Positions 38,629 to 48,276 of a DNA stretch of 64,000 nt are shown here, piece after piece. The stretch covers positions 10,440,001 through 10,504,000 of the forward strand of contig NZ_JAPNKC010000001.1 of assembly GCF_026626705.1 (NCBI RefSeq), read 5' to 3'. The notes under the pieces were generated by a model, which worked only from the letters and a program-made list of their open reading frames with translations, was not told the DNA's origin and ran no database searches. The stretch is from Pyxidicoccus sp. MSG2. Lineage in GTDB: Bacteria > Myxococcota > Myxococcia > Myxococcales > Myxococcaceae. The translations under genes and the position numbers were made by a program. Position 1 is the stretch's first letter, and each line of letters begins with the position of its first letter.

Positions 38629-39015
38629 ATGGACGTTCAGGGCTTCCACCATGTTGCAATCCAGGCGAAGGACCTCGAGCGGGTGACGGCCTTCTACCGG
38701 GACCTGCTCGGCTTCCCGGAACTGACCCGGCACCTGAGGCCGGACGGCTCCCTGAGGAGCATCTGGGTGGGCGTGCCAGGAGGCGGCTTCCTGGCCATCG
38801 AGGCGGCGGGCTCGGACCCGGAGTCCCTCCCGTTCCGCCACGAGCGGCCGGGCCTGCTGCTGTTGGCCTTCCGGATTCCGAAGGCGGCCCGGGCTGGGGT
38901 GGTGGAGACCTTCGCCCGGGCGGGGGTGCCGCTGGAGCACGAGACGCGCTGGTCCGTGTACGTAAGGGACCCGGAGGGCAACCGGGTGGCGCTCAGCCAC
39001 CACCCGGAGGACTAG
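38629..39015 (+). CDS. VOC-family (glyoxalase/dioxygenase fold) protein
   Basis: A 128-residue two-module vicinal-oxygen-chelate protein: FHHVAIQAKDLERVTAFYRD, LLGFPELTRHL, LLAFRIPKAARAGVVETFAR and YVRDPEGNRVALSHHPED. The first His of HHVAI and an acidic residue in the last strand (DPEGNRVAL) are in metal-ligand positions typical of glyoxalase I-like proteins. The substrate cannot be told from sequence. ATG 38629 is divergent from the receiver gene; the MshEN gene follows after 66 bases. Confidence 0.88.
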   Translation: MDVQGFHHVAIQAKDLERVTAFYRDLLGFPELTRHLRPDGSLRSIWVGVPGGGFLAIEAAGSDPESLPFRHERPGLLLLAFRIPKAARAGVVETFARAGVPLEHETRWSVYVRDPEGNRVALSHHPED

Positions 39016-39081
39016 CGACGCCCGCACCCGGCGGCGTGCGTGCTTGCGGAGCGGGACGGGGCACGGCTACAAGCGAAGGCC

Positions 39082-40416
39082 ATGCGCCTGGGTGAACTGC
39101 TCGTGAAGGAAGGCCTCGTCACGCCCGAGGGAATCGAGGAGGCACTCGAGGCGCAGGTCGTGCACGGCGGGCGGCTCGGGACGAACCTGCTGGAGCTGGG
39201 ACTGCTGTCCGAGCAGGACCTGGCGAAGTCGCTCGGTCAGCTGCACAACACTGCCTTTGCCTCCGGGGAGCTGGTGCCGGACCCGAAGGCGCTGGCGATG
39301 GTGTCGGCGAACCACGCGGACGACAAGGAATACCTGCCCATGCGGGTGGACGCGACGCGCCTGAGCGTCGCCGTGCTCAACCCGCACGACTTCGAGACGC
39401 TCGACAAGATTGCCTTCAAGACGGGCAAGCGCGTGGTGCCGGTGGTCATCCCCGAGTTCCGGATGAACCAGATGCTGCGGCGCTACTGCAAGGCGTTCCG
39501 CTCTCTGCGCGCCATCGACATGAATGCCATCCGCGCGAGGCCCGCGCCGGGCGCGCAGGCGGAACTGGCGAAGGCGGCCGAGAAGGCGCCGGATTTGATG
39601 AGCGAGGAGGAGTTCCAGTCCGTCTACGCGCAGGCGCTGCGCGGTGGGGCGGACTACGAGGGCGACATGGGCGGGGCGGAGGAGGTCATCACCGGTGTGG
39701 AGGTGATGGAGCCCTTGCCTGTACCGGAGCTGCCCGTGGCGCCCCAGGCACCCGTGACGCAGCGGCCCGTGGCGCCCCAGGTGCCGGCGCAGCCGCAGCG
39801 GCCGGTGGTGCCCGCGCAGCCGTTCCCGATGACGCCGCCTCCGGTGACGGTGGTGCCGCAGCGGCCGGCCGCGCCGGTGGCGGTGGCGCCGCCGCAAGCG
39901 GTGCAGCGGCCTCCGGAGCCGCCGCCGACGCCGCTCACGTTCGCCGAGGCTCAGGCGGAGCTGGCGCGCAGCTCGGACCGCGAGGACGTGGCGCGCACGG
40001 TGCTGCGCTTCGCGCTGGGCAAGTGGAAGCGGAACCTGTTGCTGTCGGTGCAGGGCAGCCTGGTGACGGGCTGGCACGGCATGGGGGCCGGTGTGCGCGA
40101 GGCGGCGGTGCACCGCATCGGCGTTGCGCTGAGGGAGCAGAGCACCTTCCGGCTCGTGAGGGACACGCGCTCGCACTACATCGGCCCGGTGAAGCGGGAC
40201 GCGGCGATGGGCGTGTTCTACAAGCTGCTGGGCGGGGGCTTCCCGACGACGGCCGTCATCCTGCCGCTGCTGGTGCGCGGCAAGGTGGTGCACCTCTTGT
40301 ACGTGGACAACGGGCCGGACCAGCTCACCCCGCCGGACGTGGGCGAGCTGCTCATCCTCTCGCAGAGCGTGGGTCGCTCGTACGAGGCGATGATGCGGCG
40401 CCGCAAGAGCGCGTAG
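39082..40416 (+). CDS. MshEN-domain (predicted c-di-GMP-binding) protein without ATPase
   Basis: A 444-residue cytoplasmic protein. Residues 2-52 hold two tandem MshEN motifs, RLGELLVKEGLVTPEGIEEA and then RLGTNLLELGLLSEQDLAKS, separated by five residues after the first motif's final Gln. This matches the c-di-GMP-binding consensus of the MshE N-terminal (GspE_N) domain at every conserved position of the first motif and almost all of the second. The rest of GspE_N follows to about 150. There is no GspE ATPase: instead there is a Pro/Gln/Val-rich linker (about 225-300) and a C-terminal GAF-like domain with TVLRFALGKWKRNLLLSVQG and VVHLLYVDNGPDQLTPPDVG. A c-di-GMP effector role is inferred. ATG 39082 fits the domain start. 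Confidence 0.85.
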   Translation: MRLGELLVKEGLVTPEGIEEALEAQVVHGGRLGTNLLELGLLSEQDLAKSLGQLHNTAFASGELVPDPKALAMVSANHADDKEYLPMRVDATRLSVAVLNPHDFETLDKIAFKTGKRVVPVVIPEFRMNQMLRRYCKAFRSLRAIDMNAIRARPAPGAQAELAKAAEKAPDLMSEEEFQSVYAQALRGGADYEGDMGGAEEVITGVEVMEPLPVPELPVAPQAPVTQRPVAPQVPAQPQRPVVPAQPFPMTPPPVTVVPQRPAAPVAVAPPQAVQRPPEPPPTPLTFAEAQAELARSSDREDVARTVLRFALGKWKRNLLLSVQGSLVTGWHGMGAGVREAAVHRIGVALREQSTFRLVRDTRSHYIGPVKRDAAMGVFYKLLGGGFPTTAVILPLLVRGKVVHLLYVDNGPDQLTPPDVGELLILSQSVGRSYEAMMRRRKSA

Positions 40417-40465
40417 GCCCCCGTGACATAGGCCTGCGCCCATCGCAGTCGCACGAGGAGCCTCC

Positions 40466-42274
<1,809 letters not shown>

Positions 42275-42301
42275 CCCCGCGCCATATGTCACGGCGCGGG
42301 G
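42275..42301. terminator. Perfect 9-bp hairpin between convergent genes
   Basis: CCCCGCGCC (42275-42283) and GGCGCGGGG (42293-42301) pair perfectly around a 9-base loop, directly after the hybrid kinase stop and 15 bases before the end of the minus-strand gene. It is probably a shared terminator; there is no U-tract on either side. Confidence 0.65.
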
Positions 42302-42316
42302 CCTAGTGGACGCGCA

Positions 42317-44512
42317 CTACTCCTCGGCGGGCGCCTCGAAGTCCACGTCGAAGGCGACGCGCTGACCGGCCTCCACCTTGAACGTCCGCTGCCAGCGCGA
42401 GTTGTTCACGACGACGAGGAGCTGGTGCGTGCCCTCGTAGAGGTCCAGCTCTTCCACGGGAGCGGCGCCCACGAGGCGGCCGTCGACGGTGACGATGGCT
42501 CCCTTCGGTGCGCGCACGGTGGCGAAGCCCTTGTTGAGGAAGTACTGCAGCGCGGTGCGGCCACCCGCCGGCACGGTGATGGTGCGCGTCACCTGGATGC
42601 CGAGCACCGGGTTGCTGAACGTCAGCACGTGCCGGCCCGCGGGCACGGACGCGGAGAGCGGCGTACGTCCCAGGTACTGCCCGGGGATGGACGCTTCCAC
42701 GCGCGGCTCGACGGTGAGGTCCAGCATGCCCATCGGGATGCCCGCGTCCACGACGGCCACCTTGGTCACCGCTCCCGCGTCAGCGACGGCCTCCATCGGC
42801 GTCACGGACGCGGCACCCGCGTCGACCTCCGCCTCGATGTTGGAGGGCAGCCGCTGGAGCACGACCGCCGCCGCGCCGAGCGTCAGCACCAGGCCGGCGA
42901 CCACCAGGCCCACCCAGGCGCGAGACGGCTTCGCCGAAGCAGCCGCGGCCGCGGGGGGAACGGGAGTCGCGGACGGGCCGCCCACCGGCAGTCCGCCAGC
43001 AGCAGGCGTCGAGCCCGAGCTGGCCGGAGCCACCGTTGCATTCGCACCCGTCGAGCCAGTTGAAGACGCAGCACCCCCAGAGACCTGGGCATGCGACCCA
43101 CTGACCGGGCCCTGTGCGGAGGTACTCGCGGGCTGCGCGGTCGCGGCGCTCCCCGACAGCTGAGCATGAGACCCACTGGCCGGACCCTGCGCGGACGTCG
43201 CGGCAGGCACCACCTGGGCATGAGACCCACTGGCCGGACCCTGCGCGGACGTCGCGGCAGGCACCACCTGGGCATGAGACCCACTGGCCGGACCCTGCGC
43301 GGCCTCTGCACCACTCGGAACCTGCGCATGAGAGCCACTGGCGGGGCCCTGCGCGGACGTCGCGGCAGGAGCCACCTGTGCCTGCGAGCCCGTCGACGGA
43401 CCCGAAGCCGTGGCCTCCGTGGAAGCACCAGGCTCGGAGCCCGCGCCCAGATTCACCGGCCCCGAAACAGAGAGCTGCCCCGGCAGCGCCGGCCACTTCG
43501 CGGGCAACACCCCTGGAGCCAGCGTCCCGCGAGCGAGGAACTCCGCCACCGCCGGAGGCGATACGCCCGCCTTCTGCATCACGTCCGCGATGCCGGCCTC
43601 AATCACCCTGCGCCGGGCCGCCCGCGCCTCGTGCTCGGGCGGGAAGTACTTCGACATGAACTCCGCGAACTGCGCATGCGTGGGCAGCGTGCCCACCGCC
43701 TCCACCAGCGCCTCGCGGAACGCGAGCGCCGACGGATACCGGTCATACGCGCGCTTCGTCGTGGCCTTGCGCACCACCGCGTCAATCTTCAGCGGCACGT
43801 CCTGCGGCAGCGGCGGCAGCGAGCGGTTCAGCACGGCCTTGTCCGGGTCCGCCGTCTCCTTGAACGGCATCTTCCCCGACAGGCTCTCGTGCAGCACGAG
43901 CCCCAGCAGGAACACGTCCGACTGCACGTTGACGGCCTCGCGGCCACCGAGCAGCTGCTCCGGAGCGCTGTACTTGCGCCGGTTCTTCACGCGCTTGCCG
44001 TCGCGCTCGCGCGGGGCCACACCGAGGGCGCCGTAGCCCGTCACCTTCGTCACGCCGCCGAAGGAGATCATCAGCGTCTCCGGGCGGATGTCGCCGTGCA
44101 CCAGCGGCGTGCCGTCGTCATTGCCGGCGACGTGCGCGTAGTGCAGGCCCATGGCCGCGTCCGCGACGACGAGCGCGGCGAACTGCGGCGGCAGGCGGGG
44201 GTGGGCCTCCAGCAGGCGGCGCAGGGGCTCGCCGTCGGCGAACTCGGTGACGCGCGCCACGCCGCCGTCCTGCACGGCGAGGCCGTGGACGCGGAGGATG
44301 TTGGGGTGCTCGAAGACGAGCGCGCGCGACGTCTCACGCGTCAGCCGCGCCGTCATCTCCGGGTTCTGGGCAATCTCCTGCGGCGCCCAGATGAGCACCA
44401 CGGAGCGGGGGGGCGCGCCGTCCTCCAGGGCAAGCCCGAGGAAGGCACGCGAGCCTTCCCCGGCCAGCAGGGGACCGAGGGACTGGTAACGGACGGAACT
44501 CATACGCCCCAT
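42317..44512 (-). CDS. Membrane-bound pseudokinase of the Ser/Thr kinase family with PEGA-type C terminus
   Basis: A 731-residue protein with a bacterial Ser/Thr kinase fold (about 10-280). The VAIK Lys position reads VVLIWA, HRD reads HGD (VHGDIRPETLMI) and DFG reads TGYG, so the ATP/Mg-binding Lys and Asp are missing; KYSAPEQL (APE) is intact. A low-complexity region (about 375-480) contains near-identical 18-residue repeats (QGPASGSHAQVVPAATSA). One TM (WVGLVVAGLVLTLGAAAVVL) and PEGA-like beta domains follow (IPGQYLGRTPLSASVPAGRH, APKGAIVTVDGRLVGAAPVE). It probably acts as a scaffold or sensor. The start is 44512, or 44503, which has GGGG upstream. Confidence 0.85.
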   Translation of the reverse strand: MGRMSSVRYQSLGPLLAGEGSRAFLGLALEDGAPPRSVVLIWAPQEIAQNPEMTARLTRETSRALVFEHPNILRVHGLAVQDGGVARVTEFADGEPLRRLLEAHPRLPPQFAALVVADAAMGLHYAHVAGNDDGTPLVHGDIRPETLMISFGGVTKVTGYGALGVAPRERDGKRVKNRRKYSAPEQLLGGREAVNVQSDVFLLGLVLHESLSGKMPFKETADPDKAVLNRSLPPLPQDVPLKIDAVVRKATTKRAYDRYPSALAFREALVEAVGTLPTHAQFAEFMSKYFPPEHEARAARRRVIEAGIADVMQKAGVSPPAVAEFLARGTLAPGVLPAKWPALPGQLSVSGPVNLGAGSEPGASTEATASGPSTGSQAQVAPAATSAQGPASGSHAQVPSGAEAAQGPASGSHAQVVPAATSAQGPASGSHAQVVPAATSAQGPASGSHAQLSGSAATAQPASTSAQGPVSGSHAQVSGGAASSTGSTGANATVAPASSGSTPAAGGLPVGGPSATPVPPAAAAASAKPSRAWVGLVVAGLVLTLGAAAVVLQRLPSNIEAEVDAGAASVTPMEAVADAGAVTKVAVVDAGIPMGMLDLTVEPRVEASIPGQYLGRTPLSASVPAGRHVLTFSNPVLGIQVTRTITVPAGGRTALQYFLNKGFATVRAPKGAIVTVDGRLVGAAPVEELDLYEGTHQLLVVVNNSRWQRTFKVEAGQRVAFDVDFEAPAEE
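43090..43380. repeat. 54-bp in-frame minisatellite inside the pseudokinase gene
   Basis: Four units of 54 bp run in phase from 43165 to 43380. The first two (43165-43218 and 43219-43272) look identical; the third and fourth diverge in part. A further diverged unit with an insertion starts at 43090. Each encodes 18 residues rich in Ala, Ser, Gly and Gln in the linker between kinase fold and membrane segment. Such arrays change copy number by slippage or recombination, so linker length may vary between strains. Confidence 0.85.
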
Positions 44513-44572
44513 CGTAGTGCGAGACGCGCTGGTCCAGAAATCCCGGACGACCCACCCCGGTTCCGAAACGCC

Positions 44573-45919
44573 CTAGAGGCCCTGTCCCTGCTGCTCGAAG
44601 GGCAGCGTGATGTGATAGCCGTACCGGCCCCGGCGCACGAGCAGCAACACGCTCCGTCCGCGTCGCGCCGTCAGCAGCGCCTCCCGGAACGCATCCGCCG
44701 TGGGCACCGGCTGGTTGTTCACCCGCAGGATGATGTCCCCTGGCTCCAGCCCCACCTCGGCCGCGCCCGAGTCCTGCCGCACGCCGGACACCGCCAGCAC
44801 GCCCTTCACCTCCTTCACTCGCAGTCCCAGCCGCTCCCATGCCAGCCCCTCGACCATGCGAGCGGGGAACTCCAACGGCGTCACCTGGAGCGTGCGCGTG
44901 CCGCCGTCCCGGAAGAGGATCATGGGGAAGGGCGAGCGGGCAGGGTAGCCACGCACGCGGGTGTCGAAGTCCTCGGCGTCCTGGATGCGCGAGCCGCCCA
45001 ACTCCGCCACCACGTCCCCGCGCTTCACGCCGGCCTGGGCCGCGGGGCTGCCGGGCTCCACGGTCGTCACCAGCGCCCCGTAGGCGCGGTCCCACCCGAG
45101 CTGCCGGGCCACGCGAGGCGGCAGGTCCACCGCGTCGATGCCCACCCACGCCGGGCGCACCTTCCCGAAGCGCGTCAGCTCATCGACGATGCGCCGCACC
45201 TTGTCCGCGGGAATCGCGAAGCCGATGCCCTGCGCACCGCCGCCGAAGATGGCGGTGTTGATTCCGATGATTTCCCCGTCCACGTTGAGCAGCGGGCCGC
45301 CCGAGTTGCCGGGGTTGATGGCCGCGTCCGTCTGGATGAAGTCGTTGTAGACGCGGTCGTCCGCGCGGAACGTGCGCCCCACCGCGGACACCACGCCGGC
45401 CGTCACCGTCTTGCTCAGGCCGAAGGGGCTGCCGATGGCCACCACCGTCTCGCCAATCATAAGGTCCGAGCTGGTGCCCAGCTTCGCGGTGGGCAGCGGC
45501 TCGCGCGCATTCACCTTCAGCACGGCGAGGTCATTGGCCGCGTCGCTGCCAATGACTTCCGCGTCGAACGAGCGCCCATCCGCCAGCACCACGTGGATGG
45601 CCGAGGCGCCGCGGATGACGTGGTCATTGGTGACGATGGTGCCGGACGCGTCGATGATGGCGCCGCTGCCCAGGCCCTCGATTTTCTGCCGCTCCTGCTC
45701 GCCGCCGCCCATGCCGCCGAAGAACTCCTCCAGCGGGGAGCGCCGGCCGCGGAAGCGCGACTCCACCTCCTGCTCGGTGCCGATGTAGACGACGGCCGGG
45801 GAGACCTTCTGCACCACCTCGACGATGGCGTCCCGGCGCCGGGCCAGGTCCGCGCTCGCGCTTCCCGAGACCAGCAGGACCACCCACAGCAGGCTCCACC
45901 TCATGACTCCAGGCTTCAT
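44573..45919 (-). CDS. HtrA/DegP-family periplasmic serine protease with two PDZ domains
   Basis: A 448-residue exported protease/chaperone. The signal peptide starts MKPGVMRWSLLWVVLLVSGS. The trypsin-like domain has the catalytic His in IVTNDHVIRG, Asp in AANDLAVLKV and Ser in NPGNSGGPLLNVDG. Residues before it (SRFRGRRSPLEEFFGGMGG) form an LA-loop-like insertion. Two PDZ domains follow (VEPGSPAAQAGVKRGDVVAE, and SGAAEVGLEPGDIILRVNNQ). The usual role is degradation of misfolded envelope proteins. ATG 45919 has GGAGGG 7 bases upstream. It is divergent from the REC-HATPase gene across about 250 bases. Confidence 0.95.
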   Translation of the reverse strand: MKPGVMRWSLLWVVLLVSGSASADLARRRDAIVEVVQKVSPAVVYIGTEQEVESRFRGRRSPLEEFFGGMGGGEQERQKIEGLGSGAIIDASGTIVTNDHVIRGASAIHVVLADGRSFDAEVIGSDAANDLAVLKVNAREPLPTAKLGTSSDLMIGETVVAIGSPFGLSKTVTAGVVSAVGRTFRADDRVYNDFIQTDAAINPGNSGGPLLNVDGEIIGINTAIFGGGAQGIGFAIPADKVRRIVDELTRFGKVRPAWVGIDAVDLPPRVARQLGWDRAYGALVTTVEPGSPAAQAGVKRGDVVAELGGSRIQDAEDFDTRVRGYPARSPFPMILFRDGGTRTLQVTPLEFPARMVEGLAWERLGLRVKEVKGVLAVSGVRQDSGAAEVGLEPGDIILRVNNQPVPTADAFREALLTARRGRSVLLLVRRGRYGYHITLPFEQQGQGL

Positions 45920-46168
45920 TCCAACCCTCCGTGCGCCACCAGGGAGTGTCCGGGGCAGGACAACCCGACTGTCGGGAAGGCCGCAGCCCATCCCAGCGTC
46001 TCTGGTGGCGGTGCTCCGCTCTTCATAGATCAGTCCGCTCATCCGTGAACGATTGCATCTCCAGGATGCACGCGCTGGCCCCGGTGTCGCTGCGCCGTCG
46101 GGGGAGGCCGTTATCCTGGCAGCGCGCCGTCGAGTCGAGGCGCGCTGTAGCCGAGGGAGTGGAAGAGC

Positions 46169-47182
46169 ATGAGTCTCGTCCTGGTCGCGGACGATGAGCC
46201 GGCGGTGTTGGAGGTCCTCAGCCAGGTGGTGGAGGACCTGGGCCACGACGTGCTGAGGGCCCGGGATGGCGAGGAGGCGCTCGGACTCGCGAGGGCCCGC
46301 CGGCCGCAGCTCGTGGTGACGGACCACATGATGCCGCGCCTGAGCGGTGTGGAATTGTGCCGCCGCCTCAAGCAGGAGGAGCAGCTCAAGGACGTGCCCA
46401 TCATCCTCCTGAGCGCGGTGTTGCCGCAGGGTGCGCCGGAGGCCTCGGCCTTCCTCCACAAGCCCTTCGAAATCACCGACTTCGAGTCGCTCATCCGCCA
46501 GTCGCTCGCCAGCGCGCCGCGCCCGGAGCCCGTGGACGTGGGCTCGCCGGTGGAGGTGTTGGGGCAGTGGGTGGCGCAGACGCTCCAGGGCCCGCTGGAC
46601 GCGGCACGCGCACAGCTCGAGCAACTGGAGGCAGTGCCCGCGGTGGACCGCGCGACACTGGCGTCCCTGGGCGCGCAGCTCCAGTCCCTGGAGGCGCTGG
46701 GGCGCGACCTGAGGGACGTGGCGCGGCTGGCGGCGGGCGGCCTGGCGCTCCAGCCCGTGGAGGCCGACCTGGCGCAGCACCTGCGCGGCGCGGTGGCCAC
46801 GTGGCGGGCTCGCGCGCCGGTGACGTTGGTGGCGCCGTCGGAGCCGGTGTCCGTGCGGTTCGACCCGGAACGCATCCACCAGGTGTTCGACGTGCTGCTG
46901 GCGAACGCGTTGAAGCAGGACGGTGGCAGGGGCGAGGTGATGGTGGAGATGCAGGCCTCGCGCTCGCTGGTGACGGTGCTGGTGAGGGACACGGGGCCCG
47001 GCTTCCCGGAGGAGGAGGTGCCCCGGCTCTTCGCACCCTTCCAGACGGGGCCCGCGGGCGCAGCGGGCCTGGGGTTCTACGTGGCGTCGGAGCTGGCGCG
47101 GCTGCACGGCGGCGCGCTGTCCGCCGTGTCGCGCCCCGGGCATGGCTCCACGTTCAGCCTGCTGCTGCCGCGGGGCGGGTGA
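46169..47182 (+). CDS. Receiver-HATPase protein lacking a phospho-acceptor histidine
   Basis: A 337-residue cytoplasmic signalling protein. The N-terminal receiver has VADDEPAVLE, the Asp in LVVTDHMMPRLSGVEL, and LHKPFE. The helical region that should be HisKA (about 125-190, VLGQWVAQTLQGPLDAARAQ) has no His at the H-box position. The HATPase domain is well formed: IHQVFDVLLANALKQDG, VRDTGPGFPEEEVPRLFAPF and GLGFYVASELARLHGG. It may bind ATP and dimerise with, or dephosphorylate, a partner rather than autophosphorylate. It is convergent with the agmatinase-family gene, stops 9 bases apart. Confidence 0.85.
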   Translation: MSLVLVADDEPAVLEVLSQVVEDLGHDVLRARDGEEALGLARARRPQLVVTDHMMPRLSGVELCRRLKQEEQLKDVPIILLSAVLPQGAPEASAFLHKPFEITDFESLIRQSLASAPRPEPVDVGSPVEVLGQWVAQTLQGPLDAARAQLEQLEAVPAVDRATLASLGAQLQSLEALGRDLRDVARLAAGGLALQPVEADLAQHLRGAVATWRARAPVTLVAPSEPVSVRFDPERIHQVFDVLLANALKQDGGRGEVMVEMQASRSLVTVLVRDTGPGFPEEEVPRLFAPFQTGPAGAAGLGFYVASELARLHGGALSAVSRPGHGSTFSLLLPRGG

Positions 47183-47191
47183 CGCGGGCCC

Positions 47192-48229
47192 TCAGGCCTT
47201 CTGCGACTTCAGCATCCAGCCAATCATCTTGTAGAGCAGGCGGGCGCCGACGTTGCCGTCCCACTCGCCGCCCTCGGGGTCCGGAGACACCTCGGTCAGG
47301 TCGAAGCCGACGATGGTGCGGCCGGAGCGGACGACGCCGGAGATGAGCGCCACCGCCTCGGGGAAGGACAGGCCGCCCGGCACCGGGGTGCCCGTGTGCG
47401 GGCAGAGCGTGGGGTCCAACCCGTCGATGTCGAAGGACAGGTAGACCTGCTGGGGGAGCAGGGCGACCATTTCATCCACCTGGCGGTTCCAGGGGATGCC
47501 GTCGAAGCGCTTGTTCTGGAGGGTGGCGTCGAAGAAGCCGTGGACGCGGCCCTTGGAGTCCTCGATGTAGCGGTGCTCCTCCTGGCTCATGTCGCGCAGG
47601 CCCACCTGGACGAGCGTCTTCACGCCGGGGATGCGCTCGGCGACGTTGTACATGATGGACGCGTGGGACCAGGTGAAGCCCTCGTAGGCCACGCGCAGGT
47701 CGGCGTGCGCGTCCAGGTGGAGCACGCCCAGGCCGGGATACTTCTCCGCATGGGCGCGGATGATGCCGAAGGAGATGGAGTGGTCCCCGCCCACGGCGGC
47801 CACGCGCTTGCCCTGCTCCAACCAGTGCTTCGCGGTGCGGTAGACGTGCTCGTTCATCTGGTCGCAGAGCGCGTTGACGTCGTTGGCGGCCTTGAGCAGC
47901 TCGGCCTCGCCGGAGTGGATGCCGCCGGCCTCGATGACGACCTGGGCGCGCTCCTTGGCGCGGGTGTTCCAGTCGCGCAGCTCCGGGGACTCGTCGAGCA
48001 TGGCGATGCCGCGCTCGTAGGGGCGGCCGGTTTCGACGTCGAAGAGGTCCACCTGGCGGCTGGCGTCGAGCACGGCGGCGGGGCCCTCGGAGGTGCCGCC
48101 GCCGTAGCTGGTGGTGGCCTCGAAGGGCACGGGGATGAGGACGACGTGGGCCTCGTCGGGCGAGTGCGGGAGGCCGAAGACGCCGGAGCCCGGCTGGGCG
48201 GCGGCGCTGGGGTCGAAGTGGGTAGCCAT
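47192..48229 (-). CDS. speB: Agmatinase-type arginase-family ureohydrolase
   Basis: A 345-residue binuclear Mn enzyme of the arginase/agmatinase/formiminoglutamase family. All metal-ligand motifs are present: VAAVGGDHSISFG, LHLDAHADLR and SFDIDGLDPTLCPHTGTPVP; VGFDLTEVSPD near the C terminus is also typical. The N-terminal IPVPFEATTSYGGGTSEGP resembles agmatinases. The likely reaction is agmatine to putrescine + urea, but a guanidino-acid substrate cannot be excluded. ATG 48229 gives MATHFDPSAAAQ; an upstream in-frame ATG lacks support. No other polyamine genes are adjacent. Confidence 0.9.
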   Translation of the reverse strand: MATHFDPSAAAQPGSGVFGLPHSPDEAHVVLIPVPFEATTSYGGGTSEGPAAVLDASRQVDLFDVETGRPYERGIAMLDESPELRDWNTRAKERAQVVIEAGGIHSGEAELLKAANDVNALCDQMNEHVYRTAKHWLEQGKRVAAVGGDHSISFGIIRAHAEKYPGLGVLHLDAHADLRVAYEGFTWSHASIMYNVAERIPGVKTLVQVGLRDMSQEEHRYIEDSKGRVHGFFDATLQNKRFDGIPWNRQVDEMVALLPQQVYLSFDIDGLDPTLCPHTGTPVPGGLSFPEAVALISGVVRSGRTIVGFDLTEVSPDPEGGEWDGNVGARLLYKMIGWMLKSQKA

Positions 48230-48276
48230 GGCCGCGCAGGATAAGGGGACCGGGCGGAGGCGCAACGGTCTTCAGT

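Noticed and set aside
36296-38659. Long minus-strand frame overlapping the MYXO-CTERM and receiver genes
   Set aside because: Spans the ends of two well-supported genes, is Arg/Gly-rich and has no recognisable motif.
43091-46048. Very long plus-strand frame opposite the pseudokinase and HtrA genes
   Set aside because: His/Arg-rich shadow; both opposite genes have intact domain motifs, ribosome sites and a signal peptide in HtrA.
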